A stretch of DNA of 64,000 nucleotides from DASSJM01 sp036280655 (lineage in GTDB: Bacteria; Actinomycetota; UBA4738; HRBIN12), in NCBI GenBank assembly GCA_036280655.1, contig DASUQI010000069.1, positions 14,467 to 78,466 of the forward strand. The letters run 5' to 3'. This document shows, one piece after another, positions 47,800 through 55,173 of this stretch. Each line of letters opens with the position of its first letter. Position 1 is the stretch's first letter. The position numbers and the translations under genes are program-made. The notes under the pieces are model-generated. The model ran no database searches. It saw only the letters and a program-made list of their open reading frames with translations, and was not told where the DNA came from.

Positions 47800-48918
47800 A
47801 TGGCCGCCCTCGGCATCGGTGCCTTCATCGTCGCGTTGATCCTCGTGATCGTGATCCACGAGGCCGCGCACTTCGGCGTTGCGCGCGCCTTCGACATCAA
47901 GGTCATCGAGTTCTTCGTGGGCTTCGGGCCGAAGCTCTGGTCGAAGATGCGCGGCGAGACCGAGGTCGGGTTCAAGGCGATCCCCGCCGGAGGCTACGTG
48001 AAGATCGCCGGCATGAACCCGTTCGAGACGACCCCGCCCGAGGACGTGCCGAGGACCTTCGGGGCCAAGCCGATCTGGCAGCGCTCGCTCGTGATCGTCG
48101 CGGGGCCGCTCACGCACTTCGTCCTCGCGTTCCTGTGCTTCGCGATCTGGCTGGCATTCGTGGGGCAGCCGGAGTCGCGTGGCGCTCGCATCGCGCTCGT
48201 CGACGCAACCCTGAACGGCGCCCCGTCGCCCGCCTCCGTCGGCGGGCTCGAGGAGGGCGACATCGTGCTCGCGGTAGGGGACATCGAGGCCCCGACCACC
48301 GACGACCTCCGCCAGTACACGACCGCGCACGTCGGGGACCCGATCCCGTTCACGATCCGCCGGGACGGCGAGACCGTCGAGGTCACGATGACGCCGAAGC
48401 TCGACGTCATCGAGGGCGAGGAACTCGGCCGGATCGGCGTGCAGGTCGAGCCGCTTCGGATCGTCCGGGTGACCGAGGGGCCCGTGGGTTCGGTCACCGG
48501 CGGCGTCGAGCTGGTCGGCGAGAACCTCGTCGGGACCGTGCAGGGCGTGGCGAGGATCTTCGGGCCGGAGGGCTTGGGGCGCCTCGTCGACCTCGTCTTC
48601 ACGGACGAGCAGCGCGAGGCCGGGGACCCCGCGAGCGTCGTCGGGGTCGGGCGCGTGGCCGGCAGCCTCGCCTCGGACGACCGCTTCGGGGACCTGCTGT
48701 TCCTGTTCGCGCTCGTGAACGTCTTCGTCGGGTTCCTGAACCTGCTGCCCCTCCCGCCGTTCGACGGCGGGCACCTCGCGATCCTCGCCATCGAGAAGGT
48801 CCGCGGCCGACCGGTGGACCTGCGCAAGGTGATCCCGGTCTCGGCGGCGGTGGCGGCGTTCTTCGTGATCTTCACGGTGGCGGTGGTCTACGTCGACATC
48901 GTGAAGCCGCCGGTCTAG
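47800..48918 (+). CDS. rseP: Site-2 zinc metalloprotease RseP/RasP
   Basis: A 372-residue intramembrane protease. HEAAH (20-24) in the first membrane helix and NLLPLPPFDGGH in the third form the zinc site. A single PDZ domain covers about residues 115-190 (GGLEEGDIVLAVGDIEAPT). It cleaves anti-sigma factors and remnant signal peptides in the membrane. It lies in the dxr-rseP-(RR-HK)-ispG segment; in many genomes dxr, rseP and ispG are contiguous, so the two-component genes and yjbQ are insertions. Confidence 0.95.
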   Translation: MAALGIGAFIVALILVIVIHEAAHFGVARAFDIKVIEFFVGFGPKLWSKMRGETEVGFKAIPAGGYVKIAGMNPFETTPPEDVPRTFGAKPIWQRSLVIVAGPLTHFVLAFLCFAIWLAFVGQPESRGARIALVDATLNGAPSPASVGGLEEGDIVLAVGDIEAPTTDDLRQYTTAHVGDPIPFTIRRDGETVEVTMTPKLDVIEGEELGRIGVQVEPLRIVRVTEGPVGSVTGGVELVGENLVGTVQGVARIFGPEGLGRLVDLVFTDEQREAGDPASVVGVGRVAGSLASDDRFGDLLFLFALVNVFVGFLNLLPLPPFDGGHLAILAIEKVRGRPVDLRKVIPVSAAVAAFFVIFTVAVVYVDIVKPPV

Positions 48919-48974
48919 GCACGCTCGCAACGATTTCTCAACACGGCCCCGGAAGGGCCGCTACGACCGACGGC

Positions 48975-48980
48975 TACGAT
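48975..48980 (+). promoter_or_regulatory. -10 element of the two-component operon
   Basis: TACGAT, 7 bases before the GTG at 48988. The nearby ATG at 48979 overlaps the hexamer itself and so cannot be the start if this promoter is used. Confidence 0.5.
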
Positions 48981-48987
48981 GGGGCGC

Positions 48988-49686
48988 GTGACGCAGCAGA
49001 CCGTCCTGGTCGTCGACGACGAGGCCGCGATCTCCGAGGCGGTCCGCGCGCGCCTCTCGAGCGAGGGGTTCCGCGTCCTCGTGGCGGCGGACGGGCCGCA
49101 GGCGCTCGAGCTCGCGGCGGGCGAGCGCCCCGACCTCGTCGTGCTCGACCTGATGCTGCCGGGGATGGACGGGCTCGAGGTGTGCAAGCGTCTGCAGCAC
49201 GACCGTTGGGTCCCCGTGCTCATGCTGACGGCGAAGGCCGAGGAGGCGGACAAGGTGGCCGGCTTCGCGGTCGGCGCCGACGACTACCTCACCAAGCCGT
49301 TCAGCCTTCGCGAGCTCGCGATCCGGGTGAAGGCGATCCTGCGGCGCGTCGAACGGATCGAGTCCACGCCCTCGAGCGATCCGATCGAGAAGGATGGGCT
49401 CTCGGTCGATCCCGCTCGGCGGAAGGTCTCGGTCGACGGCTCGGACGTGCACCTCACGCCGCTCGAGTTCGAGATCCTGCACGCCCTCGTGCGCGAGCCG
49501 GGGGTCGTGTTCACGCGCGAGCAGCTGATGGACAGCGTCTGGGGGTACCGCGACTACGCGGGCGGGCGCGTCGTCGACTCGCACGTCGCGCGGATCCGTC
49601 GCAAGCTCGGCGAGGACGGGGCCGAGCCGCGCTTCGTCCGCACCGTGCACGGCGTCGGCTACGCCGCGGTGGACGCCCGCGCATGA
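48988..49686 (+). CDS. OmpR/PhoB-family response regulator
   Basis: A 232-residue regulator. The receiver has D10-D11, the phospho-acceptor D54 (VVLDLMLPGMDG) and the Lys of DDYLTKPFS; the C-terminal winged helix has LTPLEFEILHALVREPGVVFTREQL and RRKLGEDG. It should bind direct repeats as a dimer when phosphorylated by the next gene product. The GTG at 48988 is chosen because the -10 element covers the ATG at 48979. It overlaps the kinase gene by 4 bases (ATGA). Confidence 0.94.
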   Translation: MTQQTVLVVDDEAAISEAVRARLSSEGFRVLVAADGPQALELAAGERPDLVVLDLMLPGMDGLEVCKRLQHDRWVPVLMLTAKAEEADKVAGFAVGADDYLTKPFSLRELAIRVKAILRRVERIESTPSSDPIEKDGLSVDPARRKVSVDGSDVHLTPLEFEILHALVREPGVVFTREQLMDSVWGYRDYAGGRVVDSHVARIRRKLGEDGAEPRFVRTVHGVGYAAVDARA

Positions 49687-50744
49687 CGCTCCTGCAGCGG
49701 CTGCCGACGATCCGCTCGAAGCTCGGGTCGGTCATCGTGTTCGCGGTCGCGCTCACGATCCTGCTCGTCTACCTGATCCTCGGCGTCGGGTTCCAGGTGT
49801 TCACGATCCGCGAGCGCCTGTGGGAGCTCGTGCTCGCGGGCGTGATCGGCGCCGCGATCGCCCTCGTGATCGCGCGCTGGGTCGCCCGCGGGATGACGCA
49901 GCCGCTGCGCGACATGGCGCAGGCCGCGCACCGGATGGAGACTGGCGACTACTCACAGCGCGTGTCGACCGACTCGCGCGACGAGGTGGGGCAGCTCGCC
50001 GTCGCGTTCAACCGGATGAGCTCGGAGCTCGAGAGCCTGGAGCGGCTCCGCCGAGACCTCGTCGCCAACGTCTCCCACGAGCTGAAGACGCCGATCTCGG
50101 CGCTCCGCGCCCACCTCGAGAACCTGCTCGACGGCGTCGAGCGGCCCGACCCCGAGACGCTACAGGTGATGCTCGCGCAGTCCGAACGGCTCGGACGGCT
50201 CGTCGACCAGCTCCTCGACCTGTCGCGGCTCGAGTCGGGCGACGTGCCGCTCGAACGCGGGAACGTGGAGCTCGCACCGCTCGTCGCCGAGGTGCTCTCG
50301 GAGATCGAGGTGGCGCGCCCCGAACGCGGCGTGCGCCTCGCCGACGCCGTGCCGAAGGACATCCCCCCCGTGTTCGCCGACCGCGAGCGCGTCCACCAGG
50401 TGCTGTTCAACCTCCTGGACAACGCGGTGCGGTTCACCCCCGAGGGGGGCCGCGTGACGGTCTCGGCCTCCCGGCACAACGGCTCGGTCGACGTCGCCGT
50501 GGCCGACACCGGGCCGGGCATCGCGCCCGAGGACCTTCCGCGGGTGTTCGAGCGGTTCTACCGCGTCGACGAGTCGCGTTCGCGCGATGACGGCGGGACC
50601 GGCATCGGGCTCGCGATCGCGCGTTCGGTCGTCGAGGCGCACGGCGGCAGGATCTGGGCCGAGAGCGAACCCGGCCGCGGTTCCACGTTCACGTTCGAGC
50701 TGCCGGCGGCCCCACCGCCGGTCGAGACGAGGAGGCCCGAGTGA
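49683..50744 (+). CDS. Sensor histidine kinase with minimal extracytoplasmic loop
   Basis: A 353-residue kinase. Two transmembrane helices (about 16-38 and 48-66) are separated by only about 10 residues, so there is no periplasmic sensor domain and the signal is likely perceived within the membrane or cytoplasm. A HAMP domain follows, then DHp with H132 (ANVSHELKTPISAL) and the ATPase domain with LLDNAVRFTPEGG, VADTGPGIAPED and the G2 box GGTGIGLAIARSV. It is coupled to its response regulator upstream and to yjbQ downstream by 4-base overlaps. Confidence 0.94.
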   Translation: MTLLQRLPTIRSKLGSVIVFAVALTILLVYLILGVGFQVFTIRERLWELVLAGVIGAAIALVIARWVARGMTQPLRDMAQAAHRMETGDYSQRVSTDSRDEVGQLAVAFNRMSSELESLERLRRDLVANVSHELKTPISALRAHLENLLDGVERPDPETLQVMLAQSERLGRLVDQLLDLSRLESGDVPLERGNVELAPLVAEVLSEIEVARPERGVRLADAVPKDIPPVFADRERVHQVLFNLLDNAVRFTPEGGRVTVSASRHNGSVDVAVADTGPGIAPEDLPRVFERFYRVDESRSRDDGGTGIGLAIARSVVEAHGGRIWAESEPGRGSTFTFELPAAPPPVETRRPE

Positions 50745-51190
50745 AGTCGGTCACCAGCACGGTCGAGCTCACCCCGCCGGCGCGCTACGAGTTCGTGGAC
50801 CTCACCGAGCACCTGGAGCGGGCGATCAAGGACTCGGGAGTGACCGACGGCGCCGCGGTGGCCTTCTGCGCGCACACCACGTGCGCGCTGCTGATCAACG
50901 AGTGGGAGGACGGCGCGCTGGAGGACCTGCGGGCGAGGTTGCTCCACCTGGTGCCGGACGCCCTGTACTACGCGCACGACGACCTCGGCCGCCGCACGCA
51001 GAACCTCGAGGAGTCGCACGAGCGCCGCAACGGCTCGGCGCACGTGAAGGCGATGCTGCTGTCGGCCTCCTCGCACACGATCCCGGTCGGTGCCGGCGAG
51101 CCGATGCTCGGGCGGTGGCAGCGCCTGATCCTGTTCGAGATGGACGAGCCCAAGGACCGCCAGGTCGTCTTCCACGTGTTCGGGAACTGA
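50741..51190 (+). CDS. yjbQ: YjbQ/UPF0047 family protein
   Basis: A 149-residue protein of the YjbQ family, reported to have weak thiamin-phosphate synthase activity; its real role is uncertain. CAHTTCALLINEWEDGALEDL and SAHVKAMLLSASSHTIPV carry the conserved histidines that form a metal-like site at the trimer interface. It overlaps the histidine kinase stop by 4 bases (GTGA), so the membrane sensor, regulator and YjbQ are made together, a pairing I do not know from other genomes. Confidence 0.9.
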   Translation: MKSVTSTVELTPPARYEFVDLTEHLERAIKDSGVTDGAAVAFCAHTTCALLINEWEDGALEDLRARLLHLVPDALYYAHDDLGRRTQNLEESHERRNGSAHVKAMLLSASSHTIPVGAGEPMLGRWQRLILFEMDEPKDRQVVFHVFGN

Positions 51191-51216
51191 CCACAGCGAG
51201 GTGGGACACTTGACCC

Positions 51217-52308
51217 ATGCCTGCTGAACGCCGGAGATCGCGACAGGTCCGCGTCGGCGACGTCACGATCGGCGGCGACGCCCCGATCCGCGTCCAGTCG
51301 ATGACGACGACGAAGACCTCGAACATCGACGCGACCCTCCAGCAGATCGCGGCGCTCGTGGCGGCCGGGGTGGACGTCGTCCGGGTCGCCGTGCCGCACT
51401 GGGAGGACGCCGAGGCGCTCAAGGCGATCGCCGCCAAGTCCACCGTGCCGGTCGTGGCCGACATCCACTTCCAGTGGAAGTACGCGATGGCGGCGCTCGA
51501 GGCGGGGATCCAGGGACTTCGGATCAACCCGGGCAACATCAAGTACCAGGACAAGGTGCGACTGATCGCGCGCGAGGCCAAGGCGCGGAGCGTCCCGATC
51601 CGGATCGGCGTGAACGCCGGTTCGCTCGAGAAGGACCTGCTCGAACGCCACGGCTCGCCGACGCCCCAGGCGCTCGTCGAGAGCGCGCTGAACGAGGCGC
51701 GCATCCTCGAGGAGGAGGGCTTCTTCGACATCAAGATCTCGGTGAAGCACTCGAATCCGAGCGTGATGATCGAGGCGTACCGTCTGCTCGCCGAGGCGTG
51801 CGACTACCCGCTGCACCTCGGCGTGACCGAGGCCGGCCCGATGCCGATGGGCGGCGTGAAGAGCGCCGTCGGCATCGGGACGCTCCTCGCGGAAGGGATC
51901 GGGGACACGATCCGCGTCTCGCTCACCGACGACCCGGTCGAGGAGGTCAACGTCGGCACGTGGATCCTCCAGTCGCTCGGGCTCCGCCGGCGCGGGCTCG
52001 ACCTCGTGGCGTGCCCGAGCTGTGGCCGCGCGGAGGTGGACGTCCTCGGGCTCACGAAGCGGGTGCACGAGGCGATCGAGCGCGAGGGCCTCAAGGTCCC
52101 GATCCGGGTCGCGGTGATGGGATGCGTGGTGAACGGGCCGGGCGAGGCGCGCGAGGCCGATCTCGGCATCGCGGCCGGCAAGGGGCAGGGGTTCCTCGTG
52201 GTGAAGGGCGAGGTCGTCGACAAGATCCCCGAGGACCGGCTCGTCGAACGGGTGATCGAGGAGGCGCGCCGGATCGCCGCCGAGCGCGAGGCGGCGCCCG
52301 CGCCGTAG
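51217..52308 (+). CDS. ispG: 4-hydroxy-3-methylbut-2-enyl diphosphate synthase
   Basis: A 363-residue 4Fe-4S enzyme of the MEP isoprenoid pathway. RRSRQVRVGDVTIGGDAPIR and VQSMTTTKTSN are the start of the TIM barrel; the C-terminal cluster domain has the three cysteines in VACPSCGR and MGCVVNGPGEAREAD plus the ligand Glu. GACACT, a variant of the local -10 motif, ends 6 bases before the ATG at 51217. dxr of the same pathway is nearby. Confidence 0.95.
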   Translation: MPAERRRSRQVRVGDVTIGGDAPIRVQSMTTTKTSNIDATLQQIAALVAAGVDVVRVAVPHWEDAEALKAIAAKSTVPVVADIHFQWKYAMAALEAGIQGLRINPGNIKYQDKVRLIAREAKARSVPIRIGVNAGSLEKDLLERHGSPTPQALVESALNEARILEEEGFFDIKISVKHSNPSVMIEAYRLLAEACDYPLHLGVTEAGPMPMGGVKSAVGIGTLLAEGIGDTIRVSLTDDPVEEVNVGTWILQSLGLRRRGLDLVACPSCGRAEVDVLGLTKRVHEAIEREGLKVPIRVAVMGCVVNGPGEAREADLGIAAGKGQGFLVVKGEVVDKIPEDRLVERVIEEARRIAAEREAAPAP

Positions 52309-52382
52309 CTCGCCCGGGAGGTTGCCGTTCCCGGGCACACCGTGCATCATTCGGCCTCTTCGAACGCCCAGGGGGAGTCAAC

Positions 52383-54503
52383 GTGCCCGTGCCTTCGCCT
52401 CGCCGCCTCATCGCGTCCGCGTCGGTCCTGCTGCTCGTGCTCGCGCTCGCCGTGCCGTCGCTCGCCGACGACGTGGCCGGCCGCGGGAGGCGGGGAGCTC
52501 CCTCGCCGCACGAGTTGCCCGCCCGGGGCAACGACGCGAGCGTGGACCCGCTCGTCCGCACGCAGCTCGCGCGGAACGGCTCGGCCGACGTGCTCGTGAC
52601 CCTCGATGGGGCGTCGGTGCTCGCGAGGGCCCGGGTCGCGTCTGCAGGGGGCTCGCAGGAGCTGCTCCGCACGACCGTCCCCGCCTACCGGTCCCTCAAG
52701 GACGAGGTCGGGGCGCGCGTCCCGGGACTGAAGATCCTTCAGAACTACCGTGCGCTGCCGATCGTGTTCGCCCGCGTCGGTTCGAACGGCCAGCTCGAGC
52801 GCCTCGCTGCCGATCCCGCGGTGATCGGCGTCGAAGCCGACAGGGAGGACGAGCCCTTCCTCACCCAGAGTCTGCCGCTGATCGGCCAGCCGACGGCGGC
52901 CGCGGCCGGGCACACGGGAGCCGGAACGGCCGTCGCGGTCCTCGACACCGGCGTCGACTACACGCGGGCGGCGTTCGGCAGCTGTGGCGCGCCGGGGCCA
53001 GGGTGCGCGGTGGTCGTGGCGCAGGACTTCGCGCCCGAGGACGGGATGCTGGACGATCCGGCGGCCGGGCGGCACGGGACCAACGTCTCGGGGATCGTGG
53101 TCGGGGTGGCTCCGGACACGAAGATCCTCGGGCTCGACGTGTTCAACGGGCTGACCTCGAACACGTCGACGCAGGTCGAGGCGCTCAACTTCGTGATCGC
53201 GAACCAGGCCACGTACAACATCCGAGCGATCAACATGAGCCTCGGCAGTCCGGAGAGCTACTTCACGTCGTCGTGCACGGGTGCCTCACCCTCCCGGGAG
53301 ACCGCCTTCGCGAACGCGAGGGCGTCGGGGATCCTCCCGGTGGTCGCCAGCGGCAACGACGCGTTCTCGAACAACGCGTTCCACGTCGGGATCGCTCTGC
53401 CGGCGTGCATCCCGGGCGCGCTCCCGGTCGGAGCGGTCTACGACAGCGACGTCGGCAGCCGAAGCTGGGGCGGCGGCAACGATCAATGTGCGGACGTAAC
53501 GACGTCTGCAGACAAGATCACGTGCTTCTCGCAATCGTGGACCGGCAACCAGGTCCTCGCGCCGGGCGCGTTGATCAACGCGGCGGGGGTCACGCAGGGC
53601 GGGACCTCGCAGGCGACCCCGCACGTCGCTGGAGCCGTGGCGGTCCTCCACGACGCCGCCGGCGTGAGCTCGGACGTGCCCGCGCTCGCGACCGTCGATC
53701 AGGTCGAGACCGCACTGCTGAACTCCGGACTCCAGATCCTCGATCCGCTGACGAACGTGAACTATCACCGCCTGGACCTCCCGGCGGCGGTCGCGGCGCT
53801 GGGGATCACGCCGCCCCCTCCGACCACCTGCACGGTCGCGGGGACGAGCGCCGCCGAGGTGCTCGAGGGCACGCCGGGCGACGACGTCTACTGCGGCGAG
53901 GGTGGGGGCGACCTGATCGTGCTCTCCGCCGGGAACGACACCGTGATCGGCGGGGGTGGGTTCGACTTCGTCTCGCTCGAGGACGCGACGGGCGGCGGCA
54001 CCGTGGACCTCGGCGCCGGCACGGCCGTGGCCCTCGGGATCAGCGCCACGCTCGAAGGCGTGGAGGGCGCGGCGGGCAGCGGGTTTGCCGACACGCTCGT
54101 CGGCAACGGGCAACAGAACGAGTTCCTCGGTCTGGGTGGCGACGACGCGATCGACGGCCGGGGTGGGTTCGATTTCGCCCGGTACGACTTCGCCTCGGGG
54201 AGGATCCGCGCGAACCTCGGCACCGGGCAGACGACGGGGGAGGGGACCGACACCCTCGTCGGCGTCGAGGGGCTCGTCGGCGGCACGGGCAACGACGTCC
54301 TGCGCGGCAACGGGAAGGCCAACACCCTGTACGGCCTCCGGGGCAACGACGTGCTCCGCGGGGGCGCCCGGGCCGACCTCCTGTTCGGTGGGCCGAACGC
54401 GGACCGGCTGTTCGGCGACGGCGGGAACGATAGGCTGAACGGCGGGCCGGGTCCGGACTCCTGCGATCCGGGTCCGGGGGGAGGCAGCACGACCTCCTGC
54501 TAG
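52383..54503 (+). CDS. Secreted S8 subtilisin-like protease with RTX-type calcium-binding repeats
   Basis: A 706-residue exported serine protease. The signal peptide covers residues 1-28 and an inhibitor-like prodomain runs to about 170. The catalytic triad is D188 (VLDTGVD), H231 (GRHGTNVSGI) and S409 (GGTSQATPHVAG). From about 480 onward there are glycine/aspartate repeats of the GGxGxDxLxG type (for example GGTGNDVLRGNGK, GGNDRLNGGPG) that bind calcium. RTX repeats usually accompany type I secretion, but here there is a Sec signal. GTG 52383 follows GGGGGAG by 5 bases. It overlaps the end of convergent pabA by 4 bases. Confidence 0.9.
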   Translation: MPVPSPRRLIASASVLLLVLALAVPSLADDVAGRGRRGAPSPHELPARGNDASVDPLVRTQLARNGSADVLVTLDGASVLARARVASAGGSQELLRTTVPAYRSLKDEVGARVPGLKILQNYRALPIVFARVGSNGQLERLAADPAVIGVEADREDEPFLTQSLPLIGQPTAAAAGHTGAGTAVAVLDTGVDYTRAAFGSCGAPGPGCAVVVAQDFAPEDGMLDDPAAGRHGTNVSGIVVGVAPDTKILGLDVFNGLTSNTSTQVEALNFVIANQATYNIRAINMSLGSPESYFTSSCTGASPSRETAFANARASGILPVVASGNDAFSNNAFHVGIALPACIPGALPVGAVYDSDVGSRSWGGGNDQCADVTTSADKITCFSQSWTGNQVLAPGALINAAGVTQGGTSQATPHVAGAVAVLHDAAGVSSDVPALATVDQVETALLNSGLQILDPLTNVNYHRLDLPAAVAALGITPPPPTTCTVAGTSAAEVLEGTPGDDVYCGEGGGDLIVLSAGNDTVIGGGGFDFVSLEDATGGGTVDLGAGTAVALGISATLEGVEGAAGSGFADTLVGNGQQNEFLGLGGDDAIDGRGGFDFARYDFASGRIRANLGTGQTTGEGTDTLVGVEGLVGGTGNDVLRGNGKANTLYGLRGNDVLRGGARADLLFGGPNADRLFGDGGNDRLNGGPGPDSCDPGPGGGSTTSC

Positions 54504-55114
54504 GCGCCCGGCGAGTGGGGGTGCGTGCCCCCGCTCGCGCTCGTCCCGGCGTGGGCGAGCTCGAGGAAGCTCCGGACGATCCCCGGGCCCTCCGGGGTCA
54601 GGATCGACTCGGGGTGGAACTGCACGCCGTAGCGCGGCAGCTCGCGGTGCTGCGCGGCCATCACGAGGCCGTCGTCGCTCCACGCCGTCAGCTCGAGCTC
54701 GCGGGGGAGGTCCTCCCTCGTGATGACGAGCGAGTGGTACCTCGCCGCCTCGAACGGGCTCGGGGCGCCGGCGAGGATCCCACGCCCCTCGTGGTGAACG
54801 AGCGTGGCCTTGCCGTGGGTCGGCCGGCCGCGTTCGACACGCCCGCCGGCCGCGACGGCGAGCGCCTGGAGCCCGAGGCAGACGCCGAGTACCGGCACCG
54901 GTCCAGGGAGCACCTCGAGCAGCTCGAGGAAGCAGCCCGCGTCCTCGGGCCGGCCGGGTCCGGGCGACAACACGACGGCGTCGGGCGATCGTGCCGCGAG
55001 CGCCTCTGCGGACTCGGCGTCGCTGCGCACGACCTCGGTCCGCTCGCCCAGCGACCCGATCAGCTGCACGAGGTTGAACGTGAACGAGTCGTAGTGGTCA
55101 ACGACAAGGATCAC
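54500..55114 (-). CDS. pabA: Glutamine amidotransferase PabA/TrpG
   Basis: A 204-residue class I amidotransferase that supplies ammonia to an aminodeoxychorismate or anthranilate synthase. The nucleophile is C79 (GVCLGLQAL), the His/Glu pair lies in VQFHPESIL, and LSPGPGRP is the oxyanion region. In actinobacteria the same family protein often serves both folate and tryptophan. No partner pabB or trpE is in the window. GTG 55114 follows AGGAGG by 5 bases. Confidence 0.92.
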   Translation of the reverse strand: MILVVDHYDSFTFNLVQLIGSLGERTEVVRSDAESAEALAARSPDAVVLSPGPGRPEDAGCFLELLEVLPGPVPVLGVCLGLQALAVAAGGRVERGRPTHGKATLVHHEGRGILAGAPSPFEAARYHSLVITREDLPRELELTAWSDDGLVMAAQHRELPRYGVQFHPESILTPEGPGIVRSFLELAHAGTSASGGTHPHSPGA

Positions 55115-55158
55115 GGGATCCTCCTGGTCCTTCCGGCGAGGACCTTACCGGCTGACGC

Positions 55159-55164
55159 TATCCT
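55159..55164 (+). promoter_or_regulatory. -10 element of proS
   Basis: TATCCT, 9 bases before the proS ATG at 55174. Confidence 0.5.
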
Positions 55165-55173
55165 GAGGCGTCC

